Made by a program: the position numbers and the translations under genes. The notes beneath the pieces were generated by a model. That model did no database searches. It was not told where the DNA came from and saw nothing but the letters and a program-made list of their open reading frames with translations. From assembly GCF_040954645.1 (NCBI RefSeq), contig NC_092811.1:120601343-120665342 (forward strand): a stretch of DNA of 64,000 nucleotides, read 5' to 3'. How positions within the stretch are numbered: position 1 is the first letter of the stretch; every line of letters begins with the position of its first letter. Origin of the DNA: Diabrotica undecimpunctata. Its lineage: Eukaryota > Arthropoda > Insecta > Coleoptera > Chrysomelidae. Positions 54,483-64,000 of this stretch are shown here, in pieces.

Positions 54483-55731
54483 TCTACAAAGAAAATTACT
54501 AAGTTGTAACAATTTGAATGGTGCAAAAAAGGCTATAAAAAACTATAAAAAAACTTACCCGAATGTAAGATTCGTGGCATAAACAACAACGTTAAATAAC
54601 ATGATAATACTAAAGTTGCAACTAAACTTAAAAATGTTACTGTTAAAAAGACACTTTAAAATTAATAAATACGTTAAAAATTAAAAACAAAATGAGGGAC
54701 GACATGTTGAAACAGTCGTCGTTGCAAACTTGATTTCAGTCACATTTCACGAGTAGAAAGAGAAAGTGGGTGGACAATTATTGTTTAAATAGTTTGAAGA
54801 AAATACAAAAAACAACTTTGATACTAACTTCTCACAAAATACTGTTCATGAATTTTGAGTACTACCAACTGTATTACCAACTTGAAATTAAGCGGGAAAT
54901 TAAAAATGTTATTTATAACATAAGCAATCGAAAGAAAATAGTATTTAGTAAATAGGTTTAGAAAAAATAATAACTCAAACAAAACAAAACTGAATTAGTA
55001 ACTGAAGTTTGATCAAAAATATTCAATTAATAATGAAATTTTAAAAAAGAGAAAAGAAATAAAGAAAACTCTGAGATGCAAAATAGCTCAGTCAACTCTT
55101 AGCAAAATTTACAATTTTATATTGACTTTTGACTAAGCTATTTTGCATCTCAGAGTTTTCTTTTTTTAAATTTCATTATTAATTGCATATTTTTGATCAA
55201 ACTTCAGTTACTAATTCAGTTTTGTTTTGTTTGAGTTATTATTTTTTCTAAACCTATTTACTAAATACTATTTTCTTTCGATTGCTTATGTTATAAATAA
55301 CATTTTTAATTTCCCGCTTAATTTCAAGTTGGTAATGCAGTTGGTAGTACTCAAAATTCATAAACAGTATTTTGTGAGACGTTAGTTTCAAAGTTGTTTT
55401 TTGTATTTTCTTCAAACTATTTAAACAATAATTGTCCACCCACTTTCTCTTTCTGCTCGTGAAATGTGACTGAAATCAAGTTTGCATCGACGACTGTTTC
55501 AACATGTCGTCCCTCATTTTGTTTTTAATTTTTAACGTATTTATTAATTTTAAAGTGTCATTTTAACAGTAACATTTTTAAGTTTAGTTGCAACTTCAGT
55601 ATTACCATGTTATTTAACGTTGTTGTTTATGCCACGAATCTTACATTCGGGTAAGTTTTTTTTTTCTATAGTTTTTTATAGCCTTTTTTGCGCCATTCAA
55701 ATTGTTACAACATAGTAATTTTCTTTGTAGA

Positions 55732-55765
55732 CCTTGATAAAGGTGGCAAAAAACCACCGAAAGCT
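55732..55765 (+). ncRNA. Variant hammerhead-like motif in right arm
   Basis: Mirror of the left-arm motif on the opposite strand, same caveats. Confidence 0.3.
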
Positions 55766-55842
55766 TGGATTCAGAATAAATAGTACGCCTTAGCAAAGCT
55801 CTATTTTTTATTGACTACCACACCCAAAAAGAAAAAAGTATT

Positions 55843-55845
<3 letters not shown>

Positions 55846-55932
<87 letters not shown>
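55846..55932. repeat. (TA)n microsatellite, right of palindrome
   Basis: About 43 TA units. Confidence 0.85.
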
Positions 55933-55936
<4 letters not shown>

Positions 55937-55959
55937 TTGCGTTCCAGAGCAAAATATCG

Positions 55960-56620
55960 AAGAAAGGTTACAACCCTGATCTCACCTTCATCAGCATATC
56001 TTTAGAGGACCGTTCCGTTAGAAAAGTATATAAGCCTATACCGAAGATGCAACATAGGCCCGTGGAAATAACTGTATACAGCGCTATAAAATCTTCCAAA
56101 ATCCCTTTCAAACAAAGGTTTAATTTCAAAGAAGCGAACTGGGAAAAATTTGCTGATGAATTGGAAACACAAGTGAAAAATATAGTCCCGATCCAAAAAA
56201 ATACCAGATTCCAAAACTGTGGCGTAAATCAAAAGTAGTAGCCCTTCTGAAACCTGGGAAAGACCCTGAACTACCGAGTAGCTACTGTTCGATATCTCTG
56301 CTATGCCATTTGTATAAATTGTACGAACGCCTCATTTTAAACCGCATCCAGGAAACATTAGATGCAAAACTAATCTCACTTTAGACCAGGTAAATCATGC
56401 ACAGGCCAAGTGCTGAACCTAACAGAATACATAGAGGAGGGATTTGAGCAGAAAGAGATAGTAGTAGTCTTGATAGACCTCACAGCGGCCTCACACTGTG
56501 CTTGACTATGACCTGGTAAATATCATTAGATCATGGTTGTGTAATAGAGGTTTTTACGTTTTTCTTAATGGAAAGAAGAGCAGATGGAGAACCCAAAAAA
56601 ATTGCTTCTTTAGTTTTATA
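55960..56620 (+). pseudogene. Jockey-like LINE: endonuclease end and RT start
   Basis: Reads [54 protein letters not shown] (post-endonuclease), then KVVALLKPGKDPELPSSYCS, LLCHLYKLYERLILNRIQ, FRPGKSCTGQVLNLTEYIEE, VVVLIDLTAA, and DYDLVNIIRSWLCNRGFYVF, FLNGKKSRWRTQKN. Deletion between endonuclease and RT near 56225; frameshifts at 56380 and 56490. No catalytic RT motif C. Confidence 0.75.
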
Positions 56621-56624
56621 TCTT

Positions 56625-57535
56625 GTAAATATATTTATGTCTATCCTCCATTTAGACGTTCATTCCAATTTACCTTAAGATATGTTCCGCACAAACTTTT
56701 TGGCAATTGTAATACCTGTTGGAATAGCTTTCCTTGATTAACGTTAGTTGTCATGGACACTAGGCAACGATTACAGCTTTTCTCGGCATCGAAATCAATT
56801 CCCGAAATTATCTGGTAAAAATTCGAATCTGTTGGACAAATTATTTAAATAAATAATTTATAGAGATACAGATCCACGAGCTTCCCAAGTTCAGCGCACT
56901 TTGTTTTGGCGCATACCGTATTATTATAGCCAAAGAAGAAAAATATAAATCACATAAAATACAGAACGAACTGAAATCCCTTGTAAATTAGAAAAACCGG
57001 TCGAATCTGACAAACGCTTATAAGAAATCGCTTCAGCGATATCCGTGTAAATGACGTAATAACGGCACATGAAGACGCTATCCACAATTATAGTTGAAAT
57101 AAAAATGCGAAGAGAATAAACCGTTAAACAAAGACGCTGTCTTGCGATTACGAGCGCAGGAAAATACGAAAATTGCTTTTCGATTTTCAACCTCTGATAG
57201 CCGCTTATCTACGTTTAAGAAAATGCCACGATGGCGTAATCGCAAATATACAAAATTAGGAAATCTAAGATGGCCGAGAACGAGCAGACGTGCTTTAGAA
57301 ACTAGGGAATAAATGACAAAATCATGGACGAAACGGTTTCTGCGTTTGGTAGAAAGTAATTTTGTACTTTAAAGTCAACAAATTCTTAACAACAAAAAAA
57401 TTTTAGTAAGAATATTGTAAATATGTTATAACTAAATGGGTAAATCCAAAAGCAATGTAAAATCGTATATATTCAGTAACTTTTTAACCATTTATAGTTA
57501 AAAACTTCTATCATAGTAACCCTAAAGATACCCTC
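56625..57535. other. No supported feature
   Basis: No coding domain recognised; an 88-codon minus-strand frame at 56924-57190 has no family resemblance I know. Confidence 0.35.
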
Positions 57536-57539
57536 AAGA

Positions 57540-57890
57540 AGATGGTTTTACACAGAATCTCATCGATTTTATAAAGACCATTATTCGGATGAGAGCAAAT
57601 CATGCTCTTACGCCATCTTACATGCATGGAATCGGCTTATCAAATACTCCCAATTGTACTTGTGGCCAAATAGGCGATCTAACACATCTATCAGAATGTG
57701 ATTTAAAAATTAATAATATAAACGAACTTTATTAAGGAATTAATAAATTCTAAGTGTTGTTTCCCAATAAACCTTAATCTTTTAATATTTTCAAATAATA
57801 TGGAAATTCTTTGTTGCATTTACAAACATGTTAAAATATGTAAATACAAGTTGTAAATAGTGTATAGGCATAATCTGTTAATATGGTTTG
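57540..57890 (+). pseudogene. I/Jockey-like LINE C-terminal end
   Basis: Reads RMRANHALTPSYMHGIGLSN, CTCGQIGDLTHLSECD, the Cys-containing end of I/Jockey ORF2, then an AT-rich 3' UTR to an A-rich tail (57895-57960). Comparable to RLRLGHCRYTHAYLF at about 14000. Confidence 0.65.
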
Positions 57891-58400
57891 AAAAATAAAA
57901 CAAAAAGAAAAGACAAAAACCCAAAAAAAAAAAAACAAAAGAAAAAAAGTGAGATAATAAAAGAATAAAAAAACAAAATAAAAATATATCAAAAACAAAA
58001 TTTATGTGTCCATAAAAATATTAGGTACTTATATTATGCAGTACTAACATTCTAATACATACCAAGAAAATTTTGACTATGAATCTGCAATCAATAATAA
58101 TTAAAATTCAGTAGACTCTAACAACAAACAAAAACAAGTTTGGCTAATTGGCTCTGCCAAAGTTATTTTTCAGGAAAAAAAAAACATTTATAGTACGGGT
58201 TTTGATCTCGCAGAACAAACGTACCCTCGCCCAACAGAATAAAATAATAACCGGCGATCAGCTTATAGCAGACATTTTTCTTAATTTTTGCATGCAAATT
58301 AAATATTACAAATCATACCTCTAATATCACATCAATGGGAGCATCCGCAGACATTAATCTCACACTCAATCTTAACCCAAAGACTTAGAGCCTCATCATA
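57891..58400. other. No supported feature
   Basis: A-rich LINE tail, then AT-rich DNA; may include decayed Penelope RT. Confidence 0.35.
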
Positions 58401-58419
58401 CGAAAGCTTTTTTTTCTTA

Positions 58420-59100
58420 TATGAAAATTGTCATTGACAAAATCGACAAAATTTTTAAATCAAGAGGAATAAGGATAATATTTACCCCCCAACAAAAACT
58501 TTCATCTCTTGTCCAATCAATCAAAGACAACATTCCAAATGAATACCACGAAGTTTATGAAATCCTTTGTGCCGACTGCTCCCGATCTTATATAGGCCAA
58601 ACAAATCGTAGAATCCAAAATAGAATTTATGAACATTTTATTTCGGTTCACAATTCCGATTCAATTTCAGCTCTAGGTCAACACTATCTTCATAGAGGTC
58701 AGAAAATTTATTTCGAAAATTCCAGAACCATAGCCCCTATCCGCGTCTTTAAACCAAAAATTATCCGAGAAGCCATAGAAATTTAAAAAAGGCCAAATTG
58801 TTTCAATAAAAGAGATGACGGCATCTAGTTACTTTCGATATGGAGAATTCTCATAAAGGAAATATCGTCTGCCCGACGCTTTTATTAAAATCCCGCAGTT
58901 AGAACGTGCGCCAACCCCCATGCCAACCTCTACCCAAACCACGTCACCAATGACGGTATAAATGAACTGTCCGCTGTTCCCAGTAGCCGTAATGTATTGA
59001 TGAGTGATTAGTGTAGTAGTGTCTGGGTGCTCGGGAGACTTAGACCTCGAAAGCCCTGAAGAAGACATCAGAGAATAATAATTCCTGTAATCTTATTAAT
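58420..59100 (+). pseudogene. Penelope-like element 3' fragment (GIY-YIG end)
   Basis: A 121-codon frame reads KIFKSRGIRIIFTPQQKL, HEVYEILCADCSRSYIGQTN, IQNRIYEHFI, a GIY-YIG nuclease with the GVY position replaced (VYEI) and YIGQT intact. A stop follows (58784-58786), but the coding pattern runs on. Downstream are a GC-richer segment, TATAAATG near 58961 and CCCTGAAGAAGACATC near 59055, matching the layout after the complete Penelope ORF (TATA, then terminal repeat). The RT part is missing. Confidence 0.75.
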
Positions 59101-59220
59101 CTTAGCTTTAGGTTTAATTGTACTAACCGCGGAAATCTTTCGGAACAAAACTCGCACAGATCTGATGAAAAAAGAGGATTACAGTCCCCAGCTGATGGAA
59201 TTATTTAAAGAAAAAGAAAA

Positions 59221-59682
59221 GTGGAAATTGCAGCAGGAAAACATATCTGTGCTGAAGATGTTAAAAGCCGACAAGATGTTGCAGTTGCAAAAAAAACGGC
59301 TAAGAAGAAGCCAGTAAAAGAAAATGGCACTACAAGAAAATTCAAAACCAAAACTGAAATGACAGCAAAACGTAACATTGGAAGGAAAACTGAACAGGCG
59401 AGCAATCAAGCCGATAATCAGATTTGCGAAGCAGAGAAGGAAAATCTACAAAATGAGGTCCTCGGAGACGTTAATAACGAAGTTGTACTTGGCAGTAGCC
59501 TAGATCAACAAATCTCTGCACAAGCGACCATTTCTGCAGCTGGCGTTAGTGAATTGCCTGCACATAAGATGGTAAAAAAAAAACAAAACGTTTCAAAAAA
59601 ATACAAAATTTTGGAAACACTGCATGATACTACGTTTAATTCTGAATCTAATGTGAGCTATAGGAATAATGCAGATCTATAA
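59221..59682 (+). CDS. Unrecognised Lys-rich frame, possibly decayed element protein
   Basis: 153 codons, strongly basic N-terminal half (KKTAKKKPVKENGTTRKFKT), then an acidic-neutral stretch (NEVLGDVNNEVVLGSSLDQQ). After the stop another frame continues VGDFVIVSKYLNSFPGKFNG and WVQVMVLGERSLCQWHGVAL to about 59870, which has the look of the small C-terminal domain of transposon proteins (VGDFVxV). Upstream, another frame has coiled-coil-like QLMELFKEKEKWKLQQENIS. Probably the 3' part of one broken gene. I do not recognise the family. Confidence 0.35.
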   Translation: MEIAAGKHICAEDVKSRQDVAVAKKTAKKKPVKENGTTRKFKTKTEMTAKRNIGRKTEQASNQADNQICEAEKENLQNEVLGDVNNEVVLGSSLDQQISAQATISAAGVSELPAHKMVKKKQNVSKKYKILETLHDTTFNSESNVSYRNNADL

Positions 59683-59998
59683 GAGTTTTCTATTTAAGTT
59701 GGAGACTTCGTAATTGTATCCAAATACTTAAACAGCTTTCCAGGAAAATTCAATGGTTTTGTAAGAGGTAGTAATAACTGTTACGGTTGGGTGCAAGTAA
59801 TGGTGCTGGGTGAAAGAAGTTTATGCCAATGGCACGGAGTCGCCCTAAGAAAATCCTATCACTTGGGTAATATTGATTAAAGAGCGATTGGAACTTGGAG
59901 ATAACCGATATTTCTTTCCAGATTTAAAAAAAGCCTGTTAATCGTTTTATTGTTCATTTTTTGCTAAGAAATTTTGTTAGTTTTATATAAATTTATAT

Positions 59999-60000
<2 letters not shown>

Positions 60001-60069
<69 letters not shown>
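60001..60069. repeat. (TA)n microsatellite
   Basis: About 34 TA units. Confidence 0.85.
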
Positions 60070-60076
<7 letters not shown>

Positions 60077-60855
60077 TTGTTTAGTTAGTTTGACCCAGTT
60101 TTGGCATATGTGTCTCTACAAAAAAACTTTTCCGCTCACCCTCATTAGTCCATCCTTTAATAAATTATAAAGGTTGATGTGTGAAATTCCTGTTTCTATT
60201 CTCTCCGAGCTAATGAGCCCCTATATCTCCTGTCTTATCGTTACCGATATAACTCAAATTTAATTTTCATCAGAACATAATATAAATTCGCTGAAAAAGC
60301 TTTAATAGAAGACAGAATGGAAGATAATAATCTGGCTCCGCAACGGTGGACCACATAAATTCCGAATATCAGGGCAATTCTAACCCCTAACCCAATTATA
60401 AAACGTATCAGAACTAGAGGGGAAGGTCAGAACGGATTCGAAACATATTTCAACTTCGGATGAAGGTAGCCATAATATAATTTGAATCAAAATTTATAAC
60501 AGTGGTAGAAATTCTAATTATGCCCATTTAGGTTCATTTTGTTATGTTGTTTGCTCCTAAAAGCTCTCGAATTACTATGTTGTTTGTTTTTGCGGTCACT
60601 AAAAGTTGTCTGAATTGTTTTTCTACACATCCTACATTTCCTATTAGAAATAATAAATTTATCTTCCAAAGCTTTTAGAAAATTAATAAGAAAATAATTA
60701 TTTCTTATTTTTATTTTTATGTTTAAATACTTAATTAAGGGTTCTAGTAACGAAGTTAACAATCTCCATCATTTTAACTTTTGAGTAAAACGCAAAACAA
60801 TGATATGCCTTTATTTTAGGTGATATCGAAACAAATATAGTTTAATTGTAATTGT
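60070..60855. other. No supported feature
   Basis: AT-rich, no coding domain or repeat border recognised. Confidence 0.4.
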
Positions 60856-60859
60856 TTAA

Positions 60860-63105
60860 TTAATGTAGAACTGGAAAAAGAAACAGAAAACATAAACTGA
60901 GACGTCATAGGAATCAGCAAAGTAAGACGGAAAAATGAAGAGATATTGGAATTAGCGTCAGGAAACACAATCTAGTACCGAGGCACATCAACGGACAGAA
61001 CAGGCGGTATTGGATTACTAATCAACAATAAATGGAATCAAAGAATCATAAAAATAACTACTATCTCAGATAGAGTAGTAGCTTAACATTACAATTATCA
61101 AAGAGATACAATATACAAATTATACAAATATAGGCCCCAACGATTACTTTACGAAAGTATATTCATGAAGCGGCAAATGAAGCACTGGGAAAAGTTGAAA
61201 ATCGGAAAAAAGAAAAACCTGAATGGTTGTCAACGGAACTAGAAGAGAAAGTTCTGAAGAAAAAACAAGCATATCACATATGGCTTCAATCCAAAGATCC
61301 TCAAGACAGAGAAATATACGCTAAATGGAATAAAGAAGTTAAAAAAGACGTGGATAAGTGAAAAAATATAAACTGGGAGGCTAAGTGTGATGAACTGGAC
61401 AGATTTATGGGTGGAACAAAAGTGGCACAAGCTTGGAAAACATTAAAGCAGTTTAGGAAAAATGAAAAAAATGAAGAAAACATTTCTCTCATAAAGTTAA
61501 ATGAATGGGAAGAATATTATACGAAACTGCTGAAAGAGGATAGAGTAGAGTACAGATGGGAAACGATAAGGGAATTAATAGACAACAGAGACGAAAGACA
61601 GGAAATCCCTATAATAACATTATCTGAATTGACGGAAACCTTAAAAGAGATTAAAAACGGAAAAGCCGCAGGGCCTGGAGACATTCCCATAGAGCTGGTT
61701 AAATATGGGCCGACTGCACTTTTAGAATTAATAGTAGACCTTTTCAATAAATGTATGTGTGGAGACCAGGAAATTCCTAACGATTGGAATAAATCTTATA
61801 TAAGCTCCATATATAAGAGAGGGAATAAAAGAGGCTATTCCAATTATAGAGGTATTAGTGTGACGAGCTCTGTGGGCCGGTTGTACGGCAGAATATTAAA
61901 GAAGAGTGTTGAAAGACAGATACAAGATATTGAAGAACAAAGCGGCTTTCGTACCGGGAGATCCTGCTTTGATAATATATTTATCCTACGACAAATAATT
62001 GAAAAGAGTGTCGAAAGAAGTAGAGAGACCCATTTGGTATTTATAGACCTTGAGAAAGCATATGATAATGTCCTGTTAAAGAAAATGTTTGAGGTCCTCG
62101 AAAGGTCCGGATTGGATTCGACGTATATCCGAGCGATATATAAATTGTACGATAATGCAGTTAGTTGTGTAAAAATTGGAACCAGAACCTCAAATGAATT
62201 TAAAGTCAATAAAGGCCTAAAGCAAGGATGCTGTTTGTCACCGACACTTTAAAATATACGTCCAAGAAGCATTGAGGAATTGGAGAAATGAATGTAGATT
62301 TAGGGGCATCGAAGTGGGACAAGAAACTCTGTATACATTGTTGTTTGCAGATGATAAGGTAGTGGTTGCAACCGATGAGGAAGATATAAATTATATGAAT
62401 CGAAAATTATTTGAGGAATATGCCAAATGGGGGCTTACTGTAAACATAAGCAAAACAGAATATTTAAAAATTGGAGGAAATACCACAGATCTGAGGCTTG
62501 AAAACGCAGTCATAAAAGGCTGCAACCAGTATAAATATCTAGGAAGCATCGTATCAGCAGATGGCAGAGTTAAGATAGATGTACAAAATCGAATAACCCA
62601 AGGGAAAAAATGCATCCGAATACTGAATTCATTACTGTGGTCTAATAAAATAAAGATTCATACCAAACTTCGCGTATACAGAGCAATTGTAGAACCAATT
62701 ACCACATATGGTGCCGAATGTTGGACGATGACAAAGAATGAACGAGATAAAGTAGACGTTGTGGAAATGGATTATCTTAGAAGGTCATGTCGAGTATCGA
62801 GAATGGAAAGAATCAGGAATGAGGATATACGAAACAGTACAGGAATTAGAGATACTCTTTCAGATAGAATACAAGGAAGGCAATTACAATGGTATGGTCA
62901 CGTGATGAGAATGGAGGAGGAGCGGTGGCCAAAGAAAGCCTTAATGTATGTTCCGCCAGAAAGAAGGAAAAGGGGAAGACCACCAAATTCCTGGAGAAGA
63001 GAAATTGCAAAAACAATGCAATCTGGAGGCTTAGAAGAGGGAGATTGGAGAGATAGGAAAAGATGGAGGCTGAAATGCGGGAATCGGCAATCGCCGTAGG
63101 ACCCC
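60860..63105 (+). pseudogene. RTE-like LINE with most of endonuclease deleted
   Basis: Endonuclease remnant (VIGISKVRRKNEEILELASG, YRGTSTDRTGGIGLLINNKW) to about 61150, then linker (61150-61500) and RT: GKAAGPGDIPIELVKYGPTA, YSNYRGISVTSSVGRLYGRI, EEQSGFRTGRSCFDNIFILR, LVFIDLEKAYDNVLLKKMFE, KQGCCLSPTL, frameshift at about 62250, LLFADDKVVVATDEEDINYM (FADD intact), YKYLGSIVSADGRVKIDVQN, TYGAECWTMTKNERDKVDVV, and C-terminus GRPPNSWRREIAKTMQSGGL. Tail TGATGATGATGATG. One frameshift in RT and the truncated endonuclease disable it. Same family as 36543-39330. Confidence 0.85.
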
Positions 63106-63107
63106 CG

Positions 63108-64000
63108 TTATATGATGATGATGATGACGATTACTTACACTGACGAGGAAATAGAGGAACTCTACAGTAACATAAATGAAGCATTTAATAACAATAAAAG
63201 TCATTTTAAGTATTTAGTTGGTGACTATAATGCTAAAGAGGGAAAGAGAAACGACAAAGGACATGTCGTGGGAAAGTATGGAGTCGGTGATAGAAATGAG
63301 AGGGGAGAAAGACTGGTTCAGTTTGCACACTACCAAAACATGCCAATTGCAAATACATTATTTAAGAAAAAATCGAGCAAAAATTGTTCTAGATCTGAAA
63401 CTAGAAAGAATAAAATTAATCACAAAACCAAGAGTAACCGGTGTAAATAATAACGATCTAAAAGAAAACTCAGATCACTACCAAAGGACAATTAATGAAA
63501 GATTACATGACCAAATCGACAGATCTCAATTATTAATGGAAATCATTTTTGATAGTGTCAAAGAAATCGTAGGCCCGTAACAACAAAATGAACATAGTCG
63601 CAACATACAGAAAGTACAATATACTGAACTTTGTAAGACAATAAGGAAAAGTATTAAGGAAGACATAAGGAAGTACAATGAAAGACTGGTAGTAAAGGCA
63701 ATCGAAAACAGGTAAAAATATAAGAAAACAAGAAAAGCATTAACCATAGGGAAAAAACAAATCGTTGCTCTAACAAACCAGACCACCAAAATTATAGACA
63801 GAAATGAAATAATACCTCGCGACTAAATTCTACAGCGGACTATACAAAGCCCCTGACACACTTGAAGAAGTAATCAGTAACCAAGAAGATGTACCAGAAG
63901 TCCTTCCGGAAGAAGTAGAATCAACAATTACAAAAATGAAAAGCGGTAAAGCAGCTGGAATAGATGGTATAACAGTGGAACTGCTTAAATACTCTGGCAA
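63108..64000 (+). pseudogene. Another LINE, 5' truncated and cut by window end
   Basis: Starts inside an endonuclease directly in the ATG-repeat tail of the previous LINE: ITYTDEEIEELYSNINEAFN, KYLVGDYNAKEGKR, GVGDRNERGERLVQFAHYQN. A deletion near 63380 leads to a linker (QRTINERLHDQIDRSQLLME), then RT start VLPEEVESTITKMKSGKAAG, IDGITVELLKYSG at the window edge. Frameshifts near 63380 and 63580. Confidence 0.75.

Larger units (their letters stand above)
54365..55850. repeat. 1.48 kb near-perfect palindrome
   Basis: Left arm 54365-55088 and right arm 55136-55850 are reverse complements with few differences (one ~16 bp indel near the centre), around a 47 bp spacer. Bounded on both sides by long TA runs. 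No protein-coding frame is credible; mirrored short frames in the two arms only reflect the symmetry. A hammerhead-like motif lies in each arm. Confidence 0.85.

Noticed and set aside
54770..55439. Two near-identical 61-codon frames on opposite strands
   Set aside because: They are mirror images in the palindrome arms; low-complexity, no homology.
56924..57190. 88-codon minus-strand frame
   Set aside because: No recognisable domain and no supporting context.
1..64000. CRISPR arrays, operons, bacterial genes or rRNA
   Set aside because: None seen; splice sites, LINEs, Penelope and insect DNA transposons show an animal nuclear genome.

Overview
The window is AT-rich eukaryotic DNA made almost entirely of transposable elements of the kinds found in insect genomes. 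I recognise no ordinary single-copy host gene, rRNA gene or functional tRNA gene. The mix points to a large, repeat-rich insect genome: RTE-like 'endonuclease-reverse transcriptase' LINEs, I/Jockey-like LINEs, Penelope-like elements with GIY-YIG nuclease, DD41D and classical mariners, PIF/Harbinger with a MADF partner, piggyBac, a BED-finger hAT, and a tRNA-derived SINE. A beetle is plausible, but that is inference.

Layout. 1-5 kb: 3' part of a Ty3/Gypsy-like LTR retrotransposon whose pol frame stays open although RT/RNase H and the integrase core are missing. A long non-coding tail full of short hairpins follows, then a 3' LTR. 5.5-7.5 kb: two broken RTE-like LINEs on the minus strand, one carrying a 90 bp LINE-tail insertion. 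7.7-8.7 kb: an R2-like endonuclease fragment and a GC-rich structured island. 9.06-11.03 kb: a complete DD41D mariner with ~300 bp inverted repeats and an intact transposase. 11.9-14.4 kb: an I-like LINE with internal deletion and a 13 bp target duplication. 14.7-18.6 kb: a Penelope-like element with an 851-codon ORF, terminal repeats and hammerhead-like motifs. 20.5-22.8 kb: a fold-back element with ~825 bp arms.

22.8-30.5 kb is the most informative stretch. One ancestral coding sequence (a widespread arthropod family, probably the DUF7869 group) was split by a PIF/Harbinger element (TTA duplication) and a piggyBac element (TTAA duplication). The piggyBac element was itself hit by a truncated LINE (11 bp duplication) and a mariner (TA). 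The Harbinger carries a DDE transposase (minus) and a MADF protein (plus), each of two exons, interlocked so that each gene's second exon lies in the other's intron.

30.5-45 kb: RTE-like LINEs, a 584 bp solo LTR inside an RT codon region (AGAC duplication), and a second piggyBac split by a near-complete LINE. 45-52 kb: a SINE, a decayed DD41D mariner, a hAT fragment, and a 2.9 kb hAT element with exact 8 bp duplications and a solo LTR in its intron. 52-60 kb: LINE pieces, a 1.48 kb near-perfect palindrome bounded by TA repeats, and a Penelope fragment. 60-64 kb: two LINEs head to tail, the second cut by the window edge.

The genes serve mobile elements rather than a shared pathway. Only the DD41D transposase and the two Harbinger proteins look undamaged. 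The Penelope ORF is full length but has lost a catalytic aspartate.
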